Counted from the first letter of the stretch, positions 43,067 through 52,526 are shown. The stretch is DNA of 64,000 bases from AG-339-G14 sp902553315 (GCA_902553315.1 CACDKN010000006.1:1-64000); one strand, 5' to 3'. Numbers and translations: made by a program. The notes: generated by a model not told the origin, from the sequence alone.

Positions 43067-44086
43067 CTAAATTCCTCTTTTGTCTCCAAAAGTACCTAAA
43101 TTTATTGGTGGTCCCCACTGAGATGGGCCTGGATCATCACCTGGCATTCCTCCTGTATTTTCAATCATGTTTATATCGTTACAAGAAATTGAGTTGTCTA
43201 ATAAATCACCATCTGTCTGATGTTCGTGAGTTTGCTTAAACGGACTTCTCCAATAATCGAAAATTTGACTGCCTTGATAATGTCGGCCTACACCCCATTC
43301 AAGTTCATAATCAAATTCTTCTTTTTTTTGCTGAAGAATTTCATGTCCCATGAAAACATCATCAATGTTTAACATCTCAAAAGAAACATGATTTAAACCA
43401 GCTATTCCTTCTGATTGGTTATTTGCATCAAGCCAGAAAATGGAATGATGATCTGCCGGCGTTAATCCTCTATCCAAACGAGCAAAACAACCCATCAATG
43501 GAGTGTTTGAGTCTCCAGAATCTCCAAACCATAATTTATCACTTGGAATTATCCCAAGGTGATTGTTATACCATTCTAATGCTGCAGAAATGTTATTTGA
43601 ATTAATACCATAATGAGCAAATCTAATTATCTTTGGGTAAGAGCCTTTGGGATATCTCTTGATTTGATTAACTCTATTAACGTTCGTGCCTTCGTTGGTT
43701 GGATAAGGGGCAACTTCATCATAATCAGGTCTATTTTCTATTCCATAAACTACTTCGACCCCAATTCCATCAGGATCCATCGCTCTAGTTGCAAAACCGC
43801 CTCCAGGGGTGGTGAGTTCTTCAACATCAGAGAAACTTTCTGATTCACTTAATTTGTTCAAATCATCCATTGATGCTGCTAGAAAAGATGCCGATAAGAA
43901 TTTCTTTTCGCCTTTGATACATTTTTCAATAAATGGTTGAGGGCCTTCACCTCTCATCAACAGCATGTTTTCTGTTTTCTCTACAGTGTGCATGCCGAAA
44001 TGAATTAAAAACTGTTCTTGAACATCTAAGTCTGGGCATTGCAAAGTGCAATATTGAACATCTACTGCTTTAATTATTGGATCCAT
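43067..44086 (-). CDS. VOC-family extradiol dioxygenase-like protein
   Basis: 339 residues from ATG at 44084-44086, preceded by AGGAGG. Two pseudo-duplicated VOC halves: an N-terminal YCTLQCPDL half and a C-terminal catalytic-like half with RFAHYGINS, LTPADHHSIFW, LNHVSFE and FDYWRSPFKQTHEHQTDGD. The His, His and Glu positions fit iron ligands of catechol-2,3-dioxygenases. Upstream start codons in the same frame would remove the strong ribosome binding site, so they were rejected. It probably acts on an aromatic substrate made by the neighbouring monooxygenase; that is inference. It is transcribed with the SDR. Confidence 0.88.
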   Translation of the reverse strand: MDPIIKAVDVQYCTLQCPDLDVQEQFLIHFGMHTVEKTENMLLMRGEGPQPFIEKCIKGEKKFLSASFLAASMDDLNKLSESESFSDVEELTTPGGGFATRAMDPDGIGVEVVYGIENRPDYDEVAPYPTNEGTNVNRVNQIKRYPKGSYPKIIRFAHYGINSNNISAALEWYNNHLGIIPSDKLWFGDSGDSNTPLMGCFARLDRGLTPADHHSIFWLDANNQSEGIAGLNHVSFEMLNIDDVFMGHEILQQKKEEFDYELEWGVGRHYQGSQIFDYWRSPFKQTHEHQTDGDLLDNSISCNDINMIENTGGMPGDDPGPSQWGPPINLGTFGDKRGI

Positions 44087-44218
44087 AAAACCTCCTAGTG
44101 CAAAAATCTTAATCAGTCTTGGATGGTTAATCAAGCCAATTAAGCCGACAAAAAGTATGTATATTTCATCTAGATTTTCAATAAATCTTAAGATTAAAAT
44201 AAGTTACAATCAAAACTT

Positions 44219-45712
44219 ATGTTTGATGTTGCGGTAATTGGCTATGGTCCAGTGGGATCTGTAATGGCTAATCTCATAGCCACCAAAGGATATAAAGTTC
44301 TTATAATTGATGAAAACGAAGGAACTAGTCCAACTGCTAGAGCCATTAACACCGATGGAGAGCAATGCAGGGTCTTTGATCTTTTAGGTTTTGCAGATGA
44401 AGTCGTAAATAATACTGGTTATATTGATAAGGTTTCTTTTACTGATGCTGAATTAAACGAAATTATCACTCAAGATCAGCCTTTGGAAGTTGGCGCAATG
44501 GGCTGGCCGGCCCAATTGCTATTTTATCAACCTGAACTAGAAACAATTATTAGAACTTCCGTTGAATCTAAAGAAAACATAACTATTCATGAATCTACGG
44601 TGCTCGAAAGCTTCTCTAGCGAAAAAGATAAAGTTTTTATTAAATGTAAAAAAGAAAGCTCGTCATTAGAATTTGAAGCAAAATATTTAATTGGATGTGA
44701 TGGAGCAAGTAGTAGTGTCAGAAAAATCTTAAAAATTGAAAGAGATGACTTAGGTTATGATCAAGATTGGTTAGTTGCAGACGCGCACTTAACAAAAACT
44801 ACCGATATCCCAAGACATCATGCCAAACAAATTTGTAATCCTAGTAGGCCTGCTACGTATGTTCCTGGCCGAAGAGGTCATAGAAGATTTGAATTTAAGT
44901 TAATGCCGGGTGAAACAAAAGAGGAACTTGAAAAAGACGAAAAAGTTTGGGAATTATTATCTCCCTGGGTGAATCCAGAAAATGCTGAACTGGAGCGAGC
45001 TGACGTTTATCAATTCCATGCCGCGTTAGCTAAAGATTGGAGAGTGGGAAGATGTTTAATTGCCGGCGATGCAGCACATCAAATGCCTCCGTTCATGGGT
45101 GCTGGTATGGGAACAGGCATTAGAGACGCTATGAATTTATTTTGGAAATTGGATTTAATTTTATCTGGAGCAGCAAGAGAATCTATCCTAGATACTTACC
45201 AAGAAGAGAGATATCCACACGCAAAATGGACGGTGGCTCAATCTGTTTCAATTGGCAAGATAATTGAGGGGTTATGTGCTCAGCAAGAAGGTAAAGAGTT
45301 TATCCCAGATGATGGAGATGGTTACGGAGTGAAATTTCCTCATCTGCCTTCAGGCCTTTATAAAGATGCTTCAGATGATATCTCCGGTTATCCTTGCCCT
45401 CACCCATTGCTTTATAGAGAAGGAAAAAAAACTTTATCGGATCGGATCGTGGGTTCAAAGTTTTGTATTTTTACCAAAAATGAAATCCCTAAATTAACTG
45501 AAAAAGCTCAGAAAATAGTAACTAGTTTAGAAATTCAAATTATTAAAATTCAAGACAATGACGATGAAGAAAAAAGAATGGCGAAAATCTTTGATATTTA
45601 CGAATTAGTCTTGATTAGACCTGATAGATACGTATATGGAGGGATTAAATCGATGAAAGAAACTTCTAATATAATTGAAGAGCTAGAGAAAACTTTTTCT
45701 TTAAAAATATGA
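44219..45712 (+). CDS. FAD-dependent aromatic-type monooxygenase (MhpA/PheA family)
   Basis: 497 residues. GYGPVGSVMANLIATKGYKV is the FAD-binding GxGxxG, ARAINTDGEQCRVFDLLG, IGCDGASSSVRK (DG motif) and CLIAGDAAHQMPPFMGAGMGTGIRDAMNLFWKL (GD motif) complete the flavoprotein hydroxylase set. Closest in appearance to MhpA and 3-(3-hydroxyphenyl)propionate hydroxylases. It would add OH to an aromatic ring or similar using NADH. Divergent to the VOC/SDR pair with 132 bases between starts, and its stop overlaps fabD by 4 bases. Confidence 0.9.
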   Translation: MFDVAVIGYGPVGSVMANLIATKGYKVLIIDENEGTSPTARAINTDGEQCRVFDLLGFADEVVNNTGYIDKVSFTDAELNEIITQDQPLEVGAMGWPAQLLFYQPELETIIRTSVESKENITIHESTVLESFSSEKDKVFIKCKKESSSLEFEAKYLIGCDGASSSVRKILKIERDDLGYDQDWLVADAHLTKTTDIPRHHAKQICNPSRPATYVPGRRGHRRFEFKLMPGETKEELEKDEKVWELLSPWVNPENAELERADVYQFHAALAKDWRVGRCLIAGDAAHQMPPFMGAGMGTGIRDAMNLFWKLDLILSGAARESILDTYQEERYPHAKWTVAQSVSIGKIIEGLCAQQEGKEFIPDDGDGYGVKFPHLPSGLYKDASDDISGYPCPHPLLYREGKKTLSDRIVGSKFCIFTKNEIPKLTEKAQKIVTSLEIQIIKIQDNDDEEKRMAKIFDIYELVLIRPDRYVYGGIKSMKETSNIIEELEKTFSLKI

Positions 45713-46605
45713 ATGCCCTTTTATTTCCTGGTCAAGGTGTGCAAAAGGTTGGCATGCTCAACGGAATATTTGATATCGAAGATGAAACCAAAGATTTTAT
45801 AAAATCTGCGGCAAATGACTTGGATTTTGATTTAGTTGAATTAATTACGAGTGGTCCAGAAGAAAAATTAAATTTAACAGAATTTGCTCAACCAGCAATT
45901 CTTGCCGCTAGCATAGCAATTACCAAGTTGAAAAAACTTAATAACAAAATAGACTTTACGGCTGGGTTGTCTTTGGGAGAATATTCCGCGTTGGTGTATG
46001 CAGATTGCCTTAAATTTTCAGATGCTTTAAGACTTGTAAATTATAGAGGCAAGCTAATGCAAAAGGCTGTGCCAGAAGGCACCGCAGGGATGTTAGTTGT
46101 ATTGAATATGGACTTAAAAGAAGTTTATAAAATGATTGAAATCATAAACACCTCGGATGAGAAAATTAATTTCTCTACTGACAATGCGAATGGCGTGTCT
46201 GTCTTAGCAGGTAAAAATTCAGCAATAGAAGCTTGTAAAGATTACATTTCAAAAAATGATTTTAAAAGAGTGAAAACTCAAATGGTCCAAATGTCTGTTC
46301 CTTCCCATTGTTATTTACTTGAAGACGCTCAAAAAGAACTAGGGAAATTGCTTAGCGAAATTGAATTTAAAGAACCTAAAATCCCTGTCATTCCCAATGT
46401 ACTAGCAAAGCCAACTACTGATGTTTCTGTGATCAAAAGTTCTTTGATAAACCAACTCACTAGTACTGTCAGATGGAGAGAAACTTTGGCTTATTTGCTG
46501 GAAAATAACGTTCAACACATATTTGATTCAGGTCCTGGTAAAACCATCGTCAACATGGCCAGAAAAATTAAGGACATTGAAAAAATCAGCTTATTGGATA
46601 TTTGA
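45709..46605 (+). CDS. fabD: malonyl-CoA:ACP transacylase
   Basis: 298 residues. PGQGVQKVGM at the N-terminus, the nucleophile Ser88 in GLSLGEYSAL (His of the usual GHSLG replaced by Leu) and the catalytic His200 in SVPSHCYLL. It loads malonate onto ACP for fatty acid elongation. In most gammaproteobacteria fabD lies between fabH and fabG; here it is 15 kb away, translated from the end of the flavin monooxygenase with ATGA overlap. It ends one base before convergent argG. The rest of the match is full length, so this is a housekeeping FabD. Confidence 0.93.
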   Translation: MNALLFPGQGVQKVGMLNGIFDIEDETKDFIKSAANDLDFDLVELITSGPEEKLNLTEFAQPAILAASIAITKLKKLNNKIDFTAGLSLGEYSALVYADCLKFSDALRLVNYRGKLMQKAVPEGTAGMLVVLNMDLKEVYKMIEIINTSDEKINFSTDNANGVSVLAGKNSAIEACKDYISKNDFKRVKTQMVQMSVPSHCYLLEDAQKELGKLLSEIEFKEPKIPVIPNVLAKPTTDVSVIKSSLINQLTSTVRWRETLAYLLENNVQHIFDSGPGKTIVNMARKIKDIEKISLLDI

Positions 46606-46606
46606 T

Positions 46607-47791
46607 TTATCTATCAAATTTTAGAATATTTTCTTTTATATAGTCTTGCATGTCTTGATTTGAGAATCCTCCGCTTTCTTCAAAACTAGCTTTGTTTTCA
46701 TCGTAGAGAGAATTCTTACTTTCTTTACCCAAAGAAATTACATTCCCTTTTAGGAGTTTAATCACAACCGAGCCCGATACCTTTGTTGCAAAATTATCGA
46801 TCTGTTTTTGCAAACTAACCCTATCATTGCTCCACCAAAGCCCATCATAAATAAGTTTTGCATAAGATGGCATCAGACTATCCTTTTTAACTATTTCGTC
46901 TCTGGACAAACATAAAGATTCCATGGCTCTTCGAGCCTTTAATAAGATAGTTCCGCCAGGCGTTTCATAACAACCTCTAGATTTCATTCCAGTTGCTCGA
47001 GATTCGACAATATCAATTCTACCAATGCCATGATTTCCGCCAATCAAATTCAATTTTTTTAATATTTCAGCTGCACTTAGACTTTCATCATCGACAGCTA
47101 TAGGATCGCCATTTTCAAAAGTAATTTTTATTTCTTCAGCTTCATCTTTTGCGTCTTCAATGGATTTAACTTTTAACCACATATCTTCAGGAGGTGGAGT
47201 TGATAAATCTTCCAGAACCCCTCCTTCATAGGAAATGTGCAATAGATTTTCATCCATCGAAAAAGGTGGCTCCTCTGCTTTGCTGGCAGGCATAGGTATT
47301 TGATGTTCCTTGCAATAATTCATCAAATCTGTTCGAGAGGACATCTTCCATTCACGCCAGGGAGCTATAACTTGAATGTCAGAGTTCAAAGCATGTGCGC
47401 CAATTTCAAACCTTATTTGATCATTGCCTTTACCCGTGGCTCCATGAGAAATTATATTTGTGTTTTCAGATTCAGCAATTCTTACCAATTGTTTTGCTAT
47501 GAGTGGTCTAGCGATCGCAGTTCCAAGCAAATATTCACCTTCATAAAGAGTGTTGCATCGAAACATTGGATATACATAGTCTGATACGAATTCTTCTGAT
47601 AAATCATCAATAATAACTTTGGAAGCTCCAAAACTCTTGGCTTTTTCTTCTAAATCATCAGGTATGTCTCCCTGACCCATATCTGCTGTATAAGTCACTA
47701 CATCAAGATTTTTTTCTTCCTGCAACCATTTGAGAATAACAGAGGTATCCAGTCCTCCTGAGTAGGCTAATACAACTTTCTTTTGCGACAT
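46607..47791 (-). CDS. argG: argininosuccinate synthase
   Basis: 394 residues. N-type ATP pyrophosphatase loop AYSGGLDTSVILKWL at residue 10 and the citrulline/aspartate-binding elements GATGKGNDQIRFE and GIGRIDIVESRATGMKSRG are present. It joins citrulline and aspartate in arginine synthesis. A TATAAT (47833-47838, minus strand) gives a plausible promoter. No argH or carAB neighbour in the window. Confidence 0.96.
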   Translation of the reverse strand: MSQKKVVLAYSGGLDTSVILKWLQEEKNLDVVTYTADMGQGDIPDDLEEKAKSFGASKVIIDDLSEEFVSDYVYPMFRCNTLYEGEYLLGTAIARPLIAKQLVRIAESENTNIISHGATGKGNDQIRFEIGAHALNSDIQVIAPWREWKMSSRTDLMNYCKEHQIPMPASKAEEPPFSMDENLLHISYEGGVLEDLSTPPPEDMWLKVKSIEDAKDEAEEIKITFENGDPIAVDDESLSAAEILKKLNLIGGNHGIGRIDIVESRATGMKSRGCYETPGGTILLKARRAMESLCLSRDEIVKKDSLMPSYAKLIYDGLWWSNDRVSLQKQIDNFATKVSGSVVIKLLKGNVISLGKESKNSLYDENKASFEESGGFSNQDMQDYIKENILKFDR

Positions 47792-47832
47792 AATCGAGAT
47801 AATATCATGAGAATTACGAGCTCAAGATATAA

Positions 47833-47838
47833 ATTATA
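47833..47838 (-). promoter_or_regulatory. possible argG promoter -10 element
   Basis: TATAAT on the minus strand, 42 bases ahead of the argG ATG in the 89-base gap after grxD. No convincing TTGACA-like -35 lies at 17 bases, and no arginine-repressor box is visible, so the call rests on the -10 match alone. Confidence 0.35.
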
Positions 47839-47880
47839 AGACTGCTTTTGATGTTTGAAGTTCTCGAAAAAGAAGTGTTT

Positions 47881-48195
47881 TTATATTTCTACTTCGTCGA
47901 TAATTTTCTTGAGTTCTCCACTTTGGTACATATCCATCATAATGTCGCTACCGCCTATCAATTCTCCTTCAATGTAGAGTTGTGGAAAAGTAGGCCAATT
48001 TGATACCGATGGTAGAGTTTCTCGAATATCTTGATTTGACAGAATGTCGACGAAAGAAAATTCTTTACCACACGCCATGAGAATTTGCGTAGCCCTTTGA
48101 GAAAACCCACACTGTGGTTTGTCTGGTGATCCCTTCATGTATAACAGAATTTTATTATCTTCTATCTGTTTTTTTATATTTTCTTCAGTACTCAT
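47881..48195 (-). CDS. grxD: monothiol glutaredoxin Grx4 type
   Basis: 104 residues. The CGFS active site is at 29-32 (PQCGFSQRA), Lys21 (YMKGSP) and WPTFPQLYIEGELIGGSDIM complete the Fe-S-binding glutathione site. CGFS glutaredoxins carry or sense [2Fe-2S] clusters and form mixed complexes with BolA; a bolA is present at 17.2 kb. It follows pdxJ by 4 bases and ends the long minus-strand run that starts at gspC. Confidence 0.96.
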   Translation of the reverse strand: MSTEENIKKQIEDNKILLYMKGSPDKPQCGFSQRATQILMACGKEFSFVDILSNQDIRETLPSVSNWPTFPQLYIEGELIGGSDIMMDMYQSGELKKIIDEVEI

Positions 48196-48199
48196 AGAT

Positions 48200-48940
48200 T
48201 TATTGTAATATTTTAAGATATTTATTTACAGTCTCTGAAACTCCAAATTCTAAGCTTTCAACTACCAAAGCATGTCCAATAGATACTTCTTCAATTTTTC
48301 CATAATCTAGTAGACACGACAGGTTGGTTAAACTCAAATCATGACCAGCATTTAAGCTAAGATCTATGTCGTTTGCGAAAAGAATAGCTTCCTGATATTT
48401 TTTAAGCACTCTTTTATCTGCGCTTTTGAAAGCTTCAGCAAAAGGGCCTGTATAAAGCTCTACTCGATCAATATTCATTGATTTTGCAATTTCTAATTGT
48501 TGTATGTCCGGATCCAAAAAAATACTGGTTCTGATATTTTTTTCTCTAAAAATTTCAAAATTTTCCATGACCACGGATTGAAGTTTAGTTAGGTCCCAGC
48601 CATGATCTGAAGTGAGTTGTTCAGAATGATCAGGAACTAAAGTTACTTGATCTGGATTGTTTAGCAAAACAAGATTATTGAATCCTGGATAATTACTGTT
48701 TTTGCTTTCTAAAGGATTACCCTCGATATTTAATTCGGTTTGAAACTGGGCAGTCAATTCAGCTAATCCTGGAAGATCGTCTGGTCTAATATGTCTTAAG
48801 TCAGGTCTTGGATGGACTGTGATCCCTTGTGCTCCAACTTCCAAACATTTTCTTGCAAATTCAATTGGCGACGGATTGTTACCCAACCTAGAGTTTCTCA
48901 AAAGCGCTATTTTATTTACGTTTACACTTAAGTTTGACAT
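48200..48940 (-). CDS. pdxJ: pyridoxine 5'-phosphate synthase
   Basis: 246 residues from ATG at 48938-48940; AGGA is upstream, and a TTG nine bases earlier would lie too close to it. SVNVNKIALLRNSR at the N-terminus, GITVHPRPDLRHIR, NIEGNP, TLVPDHSEQLTSDHGWD and SLNAGHDLS are all PdxJ landmarks. It condenses deoxyxylulose phosphate with 1-amino-acetone-3-phosphate to pyridoxine phosphate. It starts one base after the TauE/SafE stop. Confidence 0.96.
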   Translation of the reverse strand: MSNLSVNVNKIALLRNSRLGNNPSPIEFARKCLEVGAQGITVHPRPDLRHIRPDDLPGLAELTAQFQTELNIEGNPLESKNSNYPGFNNLVLLNNPDQVTLVPDHSEQLTSDHGWDLTKLQSVVMENFEIFREKNIRTSIFLDPDIQQLEIAKSMNIDRVELYTGPFAEAFKSADKRVLKKYQEAILFANDIDLSLNAGHDLSLTNLSCLLDYGKIEEVSIGHALVVESLEFGVSETVNKYLKILQ

Positions 48941-48941
48941 T

Positions 48942-49694
48942 TCATACAATTCCTAAAGTTAAACCATCATAAATTAATTTTGTACCAGTTAAAATTAAAC
49001 AAAAATGAGTAATAGCATAAAAAATTTCTTGACTGACCCTTTCTGTAAGATAAGCGCCTAAATATACTCCAAGCGGAGCAAGTGGCAACAAAAGTAACGA
49101 AGTCATTAGATTGTCAAAATTTATCTGGCCTAGATAAGCATAAGGAACCATTTTAAAAAGATTTAAAGATAAAAAGACTATTGCTAATGTTGCAACAAAT
49201 CTTCTTCGATCCAACTTCATCGGTAACAAATAGAAACTTAAAGGTAATCCACCCGCATGAATCGTAAAGCTAGTAAATCCCGCTAAAGTCGACCAAATTG
49301 ACCCAGATACTTTTGTGGAAGCACTGTTTTCTTTTCCACTGTTAATAAAATATTCTGCCCCAAAGGAGCAAGCGATAACGCCTAAAATAATTCTTATAGA
49401 ATTATCAGATAAAAAACTATAAGTAATAGTTCCAATGATTACCCCAACTAAAGTTAAAGGAATAATTGATTTAACTAAATTTATGTCCCATAGACTCCAG
49501 AATCTTCTTATCGTCACCAGATCCATAAAAATCAAAGGAATGACTAAAATTGCTAATGCTTGCAATGGCGGAATAAACAAACTCATTAAAGGAATAGCAA
49601 GAATAGGTAAACCTAGCCCAAAACCAGCTTTCCCCATTCCATGAAAAAAAACTGATAAAACCGCAACAACGTAAAAATACGGGTCTGAAATCAT
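48942..49694 (-). CDS. TauE/SafE family permease
   Basis: 250 residues with about eight membrane segments in two repeats, each starting with a G-rich loop (AGFGLGLPILAIPLMSLFIPP and TIHAGGLPLSFYLLP), the normal TauE/SafE layout. These permeases move sulfite, sulfoacetate or other organic anions, often out of the cell. The neighbours pdxJ and the EstB-like hydrolase give no clue to the substrate. The coding frame ends one base before pdxJ. Confidence 0.85.
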   Translation of the reverse strand: MISDPYFYVVAVLSVFFHGMGKAGFGLGLPILAIPLMSLFIPPLQALAILVIPLIFMDLVTIRRFWSLWDINLVKSIIPLTLVGVIIGTITYSFLSDNSIRIILGVIACSFGAEYFINSGKENSASTKVSGSIWSTLAGFTSFTIHAGGLPLSFYLLPMKLDRRRFVATLAIVFLSLNLFKMVPYAYLGQINFDNLMTSLLLLPLAPLGVYLGAYLTERVSQEIFYAITHFCLILTGTKLIYDGLTLGIV

Positions 49695-49702
49695 TTTTAG
49701 AA

Positions 49703-50923
49703 TTAAAGACTTTTATAAAGACTTTTAGTTAGATTGTTGGCTGTTTTGTAAAGTTTTCCAATTCCATGTTGCCTATTATTTACAAAAGCAAATCCGATTT
49801 TATTAACTTTGTCTCCAAATCCTGCTGCTCCACCAATTCCAGTGTGGCCAAACATGGTATTTTCCAATCCGATTGGTGACAGCGGTGCATCCAACATATA
49901 TCCCAAACCAAACTTATAGGGTCCTTGGAACAATACCTTATCGGGCCCAGTAGAAAACTCCGTAGTCGCAAGATCAATCGTCTCTTGCTTAAGTAAACTT
50001 TTTCCATCGCGAGAGCCTCCATTCGACAGGATGCTGAAAAATTTTGCCACTCCTCTTGCTGTGCCGTGTCCATTGGCTGCGGGAATTTCCGCTTTTCGCC
50101 ATTGGGGTGTATTTGGGAACGCGGTAACGTTTTGCACTTTTTGATCTTCGGTGCGGAGAATCTCGATGAAAGCTTTTCTATATTCCGTGCTAGATAAAGT
50201 ATCGCCTATCATTCTTATTCGACTTGGCAACAGCCATCTTGGTATTCTTCTGAAGAAATTTATTACGTTTATCGGAGCTTCTTGCATAATTAAATCAGCG
50301 CAGCGCTCAAAGTCACTTTCTTGTAATCCGATCTTAAAATCAACATCAAAAACATCTGCAATTTCTTCTTTGAAAAAAGTACCGACAGATCTACCATCCA
50401 CCCTTCTAATGATTTCGCCAAGCAAAAATCCAAAAGTCATAGCGTGATATCCTTGCGCGGTTCCAGGTTTATGAAAAGGTTCTTGTTTGGCTAATTGGTT
50501 TACAATCAAATCCCAATCTTCCCAACATTCATAAGGCAAAGGTTCCTGAAACCCAAACATGCCGGCACGATGAGAAAAAAAATCTTTAATAGTTGTATCG
50601 CCTTTTGACTTGCAGTCGTATTCCGGCCAATACCTTATGACTCTATCTCCTAAATTGATCTTTTCGTCTTCCAACAATTTCAATGCGCAAGTAGCAGTCA
50701 TGGCTTTCGTTACAGAAAAAACATTCGCAATTGTGTTTTCATCCCATGATTCAGTATGTTCTTGATCTTTAAAACCGCCCCACATGTCAACCACCACCTC
50801 ATTTTCTATTTCAAGGCATAGAGACCCACCATCATCAAACCCTGATTTTATTGAAGCGGAAAAAATATCTGCCAATTTTGAAAATTTTGGATCGCAATGT
50901 CCTTCTACTTTAGGTGCTGTCAT
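49703..50923 (-). CDS. beta-lactamase-fold serine hydrolase (EstB-like)
   Basis: 406 residues. SVTKAMTATC carries the Ser and Lys of the SxxK pair near 90, YHAMTFG is the YxN-like element and GHTGIGGAAGF the third motif. No signal peptide is seen. Similar to class C beta-lactamase-related esterases. It overlaps the alpha/beta hydrolase gene upstream by 14 bases, and the two could act on the same ester or lactone. The substrate is not known. Confidence 0.87.
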   Translation of the reverse strand: MTAPKVEGHCDPKFSKLADIFSASIKSGFDDGGSLCLEIENEVVVDMWGGFKDQEHTESWDENTIANVFSVTKAMTATCALKLLEDEKINLGDRVIRYWPEYDCKSKGDTTIKDFFSHRAGMFGFQEPLPYECWEDWDLIVNQLAKQEPFHKPGTAQGYHAMTFGFLLGEIIRRVDGRSVGTFFKEEIADVFDVDFKIGLQESDFERCADLIMQEAPINVINFFRRIPRWLLPSRIRMIGDTLSSTEYRKAFIEILRTEDQKVQNVTAFPNTPQWRKAEIPAANGHGTARGVAKFFSILSNGGSRDGKSLLKQETIDLATTEFSTGPDKVLFQGPYKFGLGYMLDAPLSPIGLENTMFGHTGIGGAAGFGDKVNKIGFAFVNNRQHGIGKLYKTANNLTKSLYKSL

Positions 50924-51800
50924 TTGTTAATACAGTTTTTGTTAATTCGATAAATTCTTGAGGCATGTCTAAAAATAAATGATGCATAGCGCCGTCTAAG
51001 CGGTGCACTTTATTTTCTTCAAGATTTCCAACATATTTCATGTACTCTAATACATCCGGCGTAAAAAGTTGACTAGAACCTCCATAGATAAGTTCCAGAT
51101 CTACTGAAACATTCATAAAGATTTCATGCAAATCATTGTATTGATAAGTTTTTGGAATTAAAGGATCTGATTTTAAAACCCATCCCTCAGTAGTTTCTTT
51201 ATAAGAATTTTTAGCCACGTGTCTGAGAACATAATCTTTGGCACAAGGTTGAGGCGGCATTAATCTAAATCTAGAAATTGCTGATTCTAAATCTTCAGAA
51301 TGAACGGCAAATCTTGATGAAGGTCTTCTTGAACTCATCAAGGCCGCTTTTTCAGGAGGCATTACAATGATGGAATCTAATAAAATAAGTTTCGTAAATA
51401 GATTAGGAAACAAAGAAGTGGAGTAAATTGAAACAGCCCCGCCCATGCTATGTGCGAGACATTTTGCTGAATCCCAGCCCATTTCGTTGATAACGCCTTT
51501 TACTTCTTTACTGTAAATTTCTTGAGAGTAAAAATCTCTTTTTTCACTATCTCCCATGCCGCTAAAATCAAGGGCTACAACGCAGTAGTCTTCTATAAAA
51601 GCCGGCGCAATATGAGCCCACCAAAGACTGTGGGCATTGAATCCGTGAAGCAAAACTAAGCCTGGAAGAGAAGTGTCTCCCCAAACATTAAAGTTAATTT
51701 TTGCCCCTTCTACTTCAACAGATTTATTCTGTGGTTCTATTTCAATGTATTCTTTGAACCATTCTGGGAATTCGTTCAATGGATTTTTACCGATTAACAT
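50910..51800 (-). CDS. alpha/beta hydrolase
   Basis: 296 residues. LHGFNAHSLWW holds the oxyanion HG loop, the nucleophile elbow is AHSMGGA with Ser, and MHHLFLDMP supplies the His. The acid position (IYGGSSQLF) has Ser/Gln where Asp is common, so the acid may come from a neighbouring strand. It would hydrolyse an ester, lactone or thioester, location cytoplasmic. It is the first gene after gspN in the minus run, 5 bases away, and overlaps the EstB-like gene. Confidence 0.87.
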   Translation of the reverse strand: MLIGKNPLNEFPEWFKEYIEIEPQNKSVEVEGAKINFNVWGDTSLPGLVLLHGFNAHSLWWAHIAPAFIEDYCVVALDFSGMGDSEKRDFYSQEIYSKEVKGVINEMGWDSAKCLAHSMGGAVSIYSTSLFPNLFTKLILLDSIIVMPPEKAALMSSRRPSSRFAVHSEDLESAISRFRLMPPQPCAKDYVLRHVAKNSYKETTEGWVLKSDPLIPKTYQYNDLHEIFMNVSVDLELIYGGSSQLFTPDVLEYMKYVGNLEENKVHRLDGAMHHLFLDMPQEFIELTKTVLTNDST

Positions 51801-51805
51801 TTTTA

Positions 51806-52525
51806 TTATTCATAAAACAATTCATACATATTTCCCTTAATTTTTACGTCGGGATTTTCAGAAATATTGCCTTTAAATATTTTCGAAAGCCTAGAAAATA
51901 TATTTTTTGAATTAGCAGAAAGATTATAATTCAATTCATTATCTATATAAAAAAAACCTGAAAGGAAATTTTTATCAGGGTAGCTTTCAAATTCACCATA
52001 AAGTTTAGCTTCTCTGCATTCTAGTTCCGCTACCAAGCTACTGTCGGATTGAATGTTTAATGGGCTTTTTCTTAAAATTGTTGCGCTTGTTTTGCCTGAA
52101 GCTTCATAACAACCATTCAAGTCAAATGTTAGATTAATTTTTTCGCCGTTTATTTTAGACAAAGTTGGTAAATTTTTTATAAATCTTCTTGAGCCTATCT
52201 CAAAATCTAAGTCATACATTTCAAATTTTTTAGTGAAAAGATAATCAACTAATTTTAGTTTTCCAGATATTTCGACTTGAGAATCAATTAAATTGAATTC
52301 AAGGCTTCTAAGATCCATTTCCGTAATCAAATCTCCGAGTTTCTCATTAGCAAAAGTTAAGTTTGATATTTTTCCAGACCAAATGGTCCCACTTACATCT
52401 GAATAAGTTATTTGTGGGAAATAATTTGTCAAAAGAGGTTGAATTGTTCTTAGAGGCAAATTAATTAAGATTATGCTGAAAGTGACAACAATCACTACGA
52501 AAAATAAATAAATAAAAGTTTTCAC
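51806..52525 (-). CDS. gspN: type II secretion protein N
   Basis: 239 residues. One N-terminal membrane helix (TFIYLFFVVIVVTFSIILINLP) then a periplasmic beta-rich domain with the typical VSGTIWSGKISNLTF element of GspN. It is an accessory, non-core component of some type II secretion systems, thought to be like AsmA-type proteins. Starts one base after the gspM stop. The alpha/beta hydrolase follows by 5 bases. Confidence 0.83.
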   Translation of the reverse strand: MKTFIYLFFVVIVVTFSIILINLPLRTIQPLLTNYFPQITYSDVSGTIWSGKISNLTFANEKLGDLITEMDLRSLEFNLIDSQVEISGKLKLVDYLFTKKFEMYDLDFEIGSRRFIKNLPTLSKINGEKINLTFDLNGCYEASGKTSATILRKSPLNIQSDSSLVAELECREAKLYGEFESYPDKNFLSGFFYIDNELNYNLSANSKNIFSRLSKIFKGNISENPDVKIKGNMYELFYE

Positions 52526-52526
52526 T

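Noticed and set aside
44087..44134. Longer VOC protein start
   Set aside because: The ATG at 44084-44086 is directly preceded by AGGAGG, whereas the upstream start has no ribosome binding site.
44135..44218. Promoter elements upstream of the flavin monooxygenase
   Set aside because: TACAAT at 44205-44210 is a fair -10, but no acceptable -35 is present, so it was not listed.
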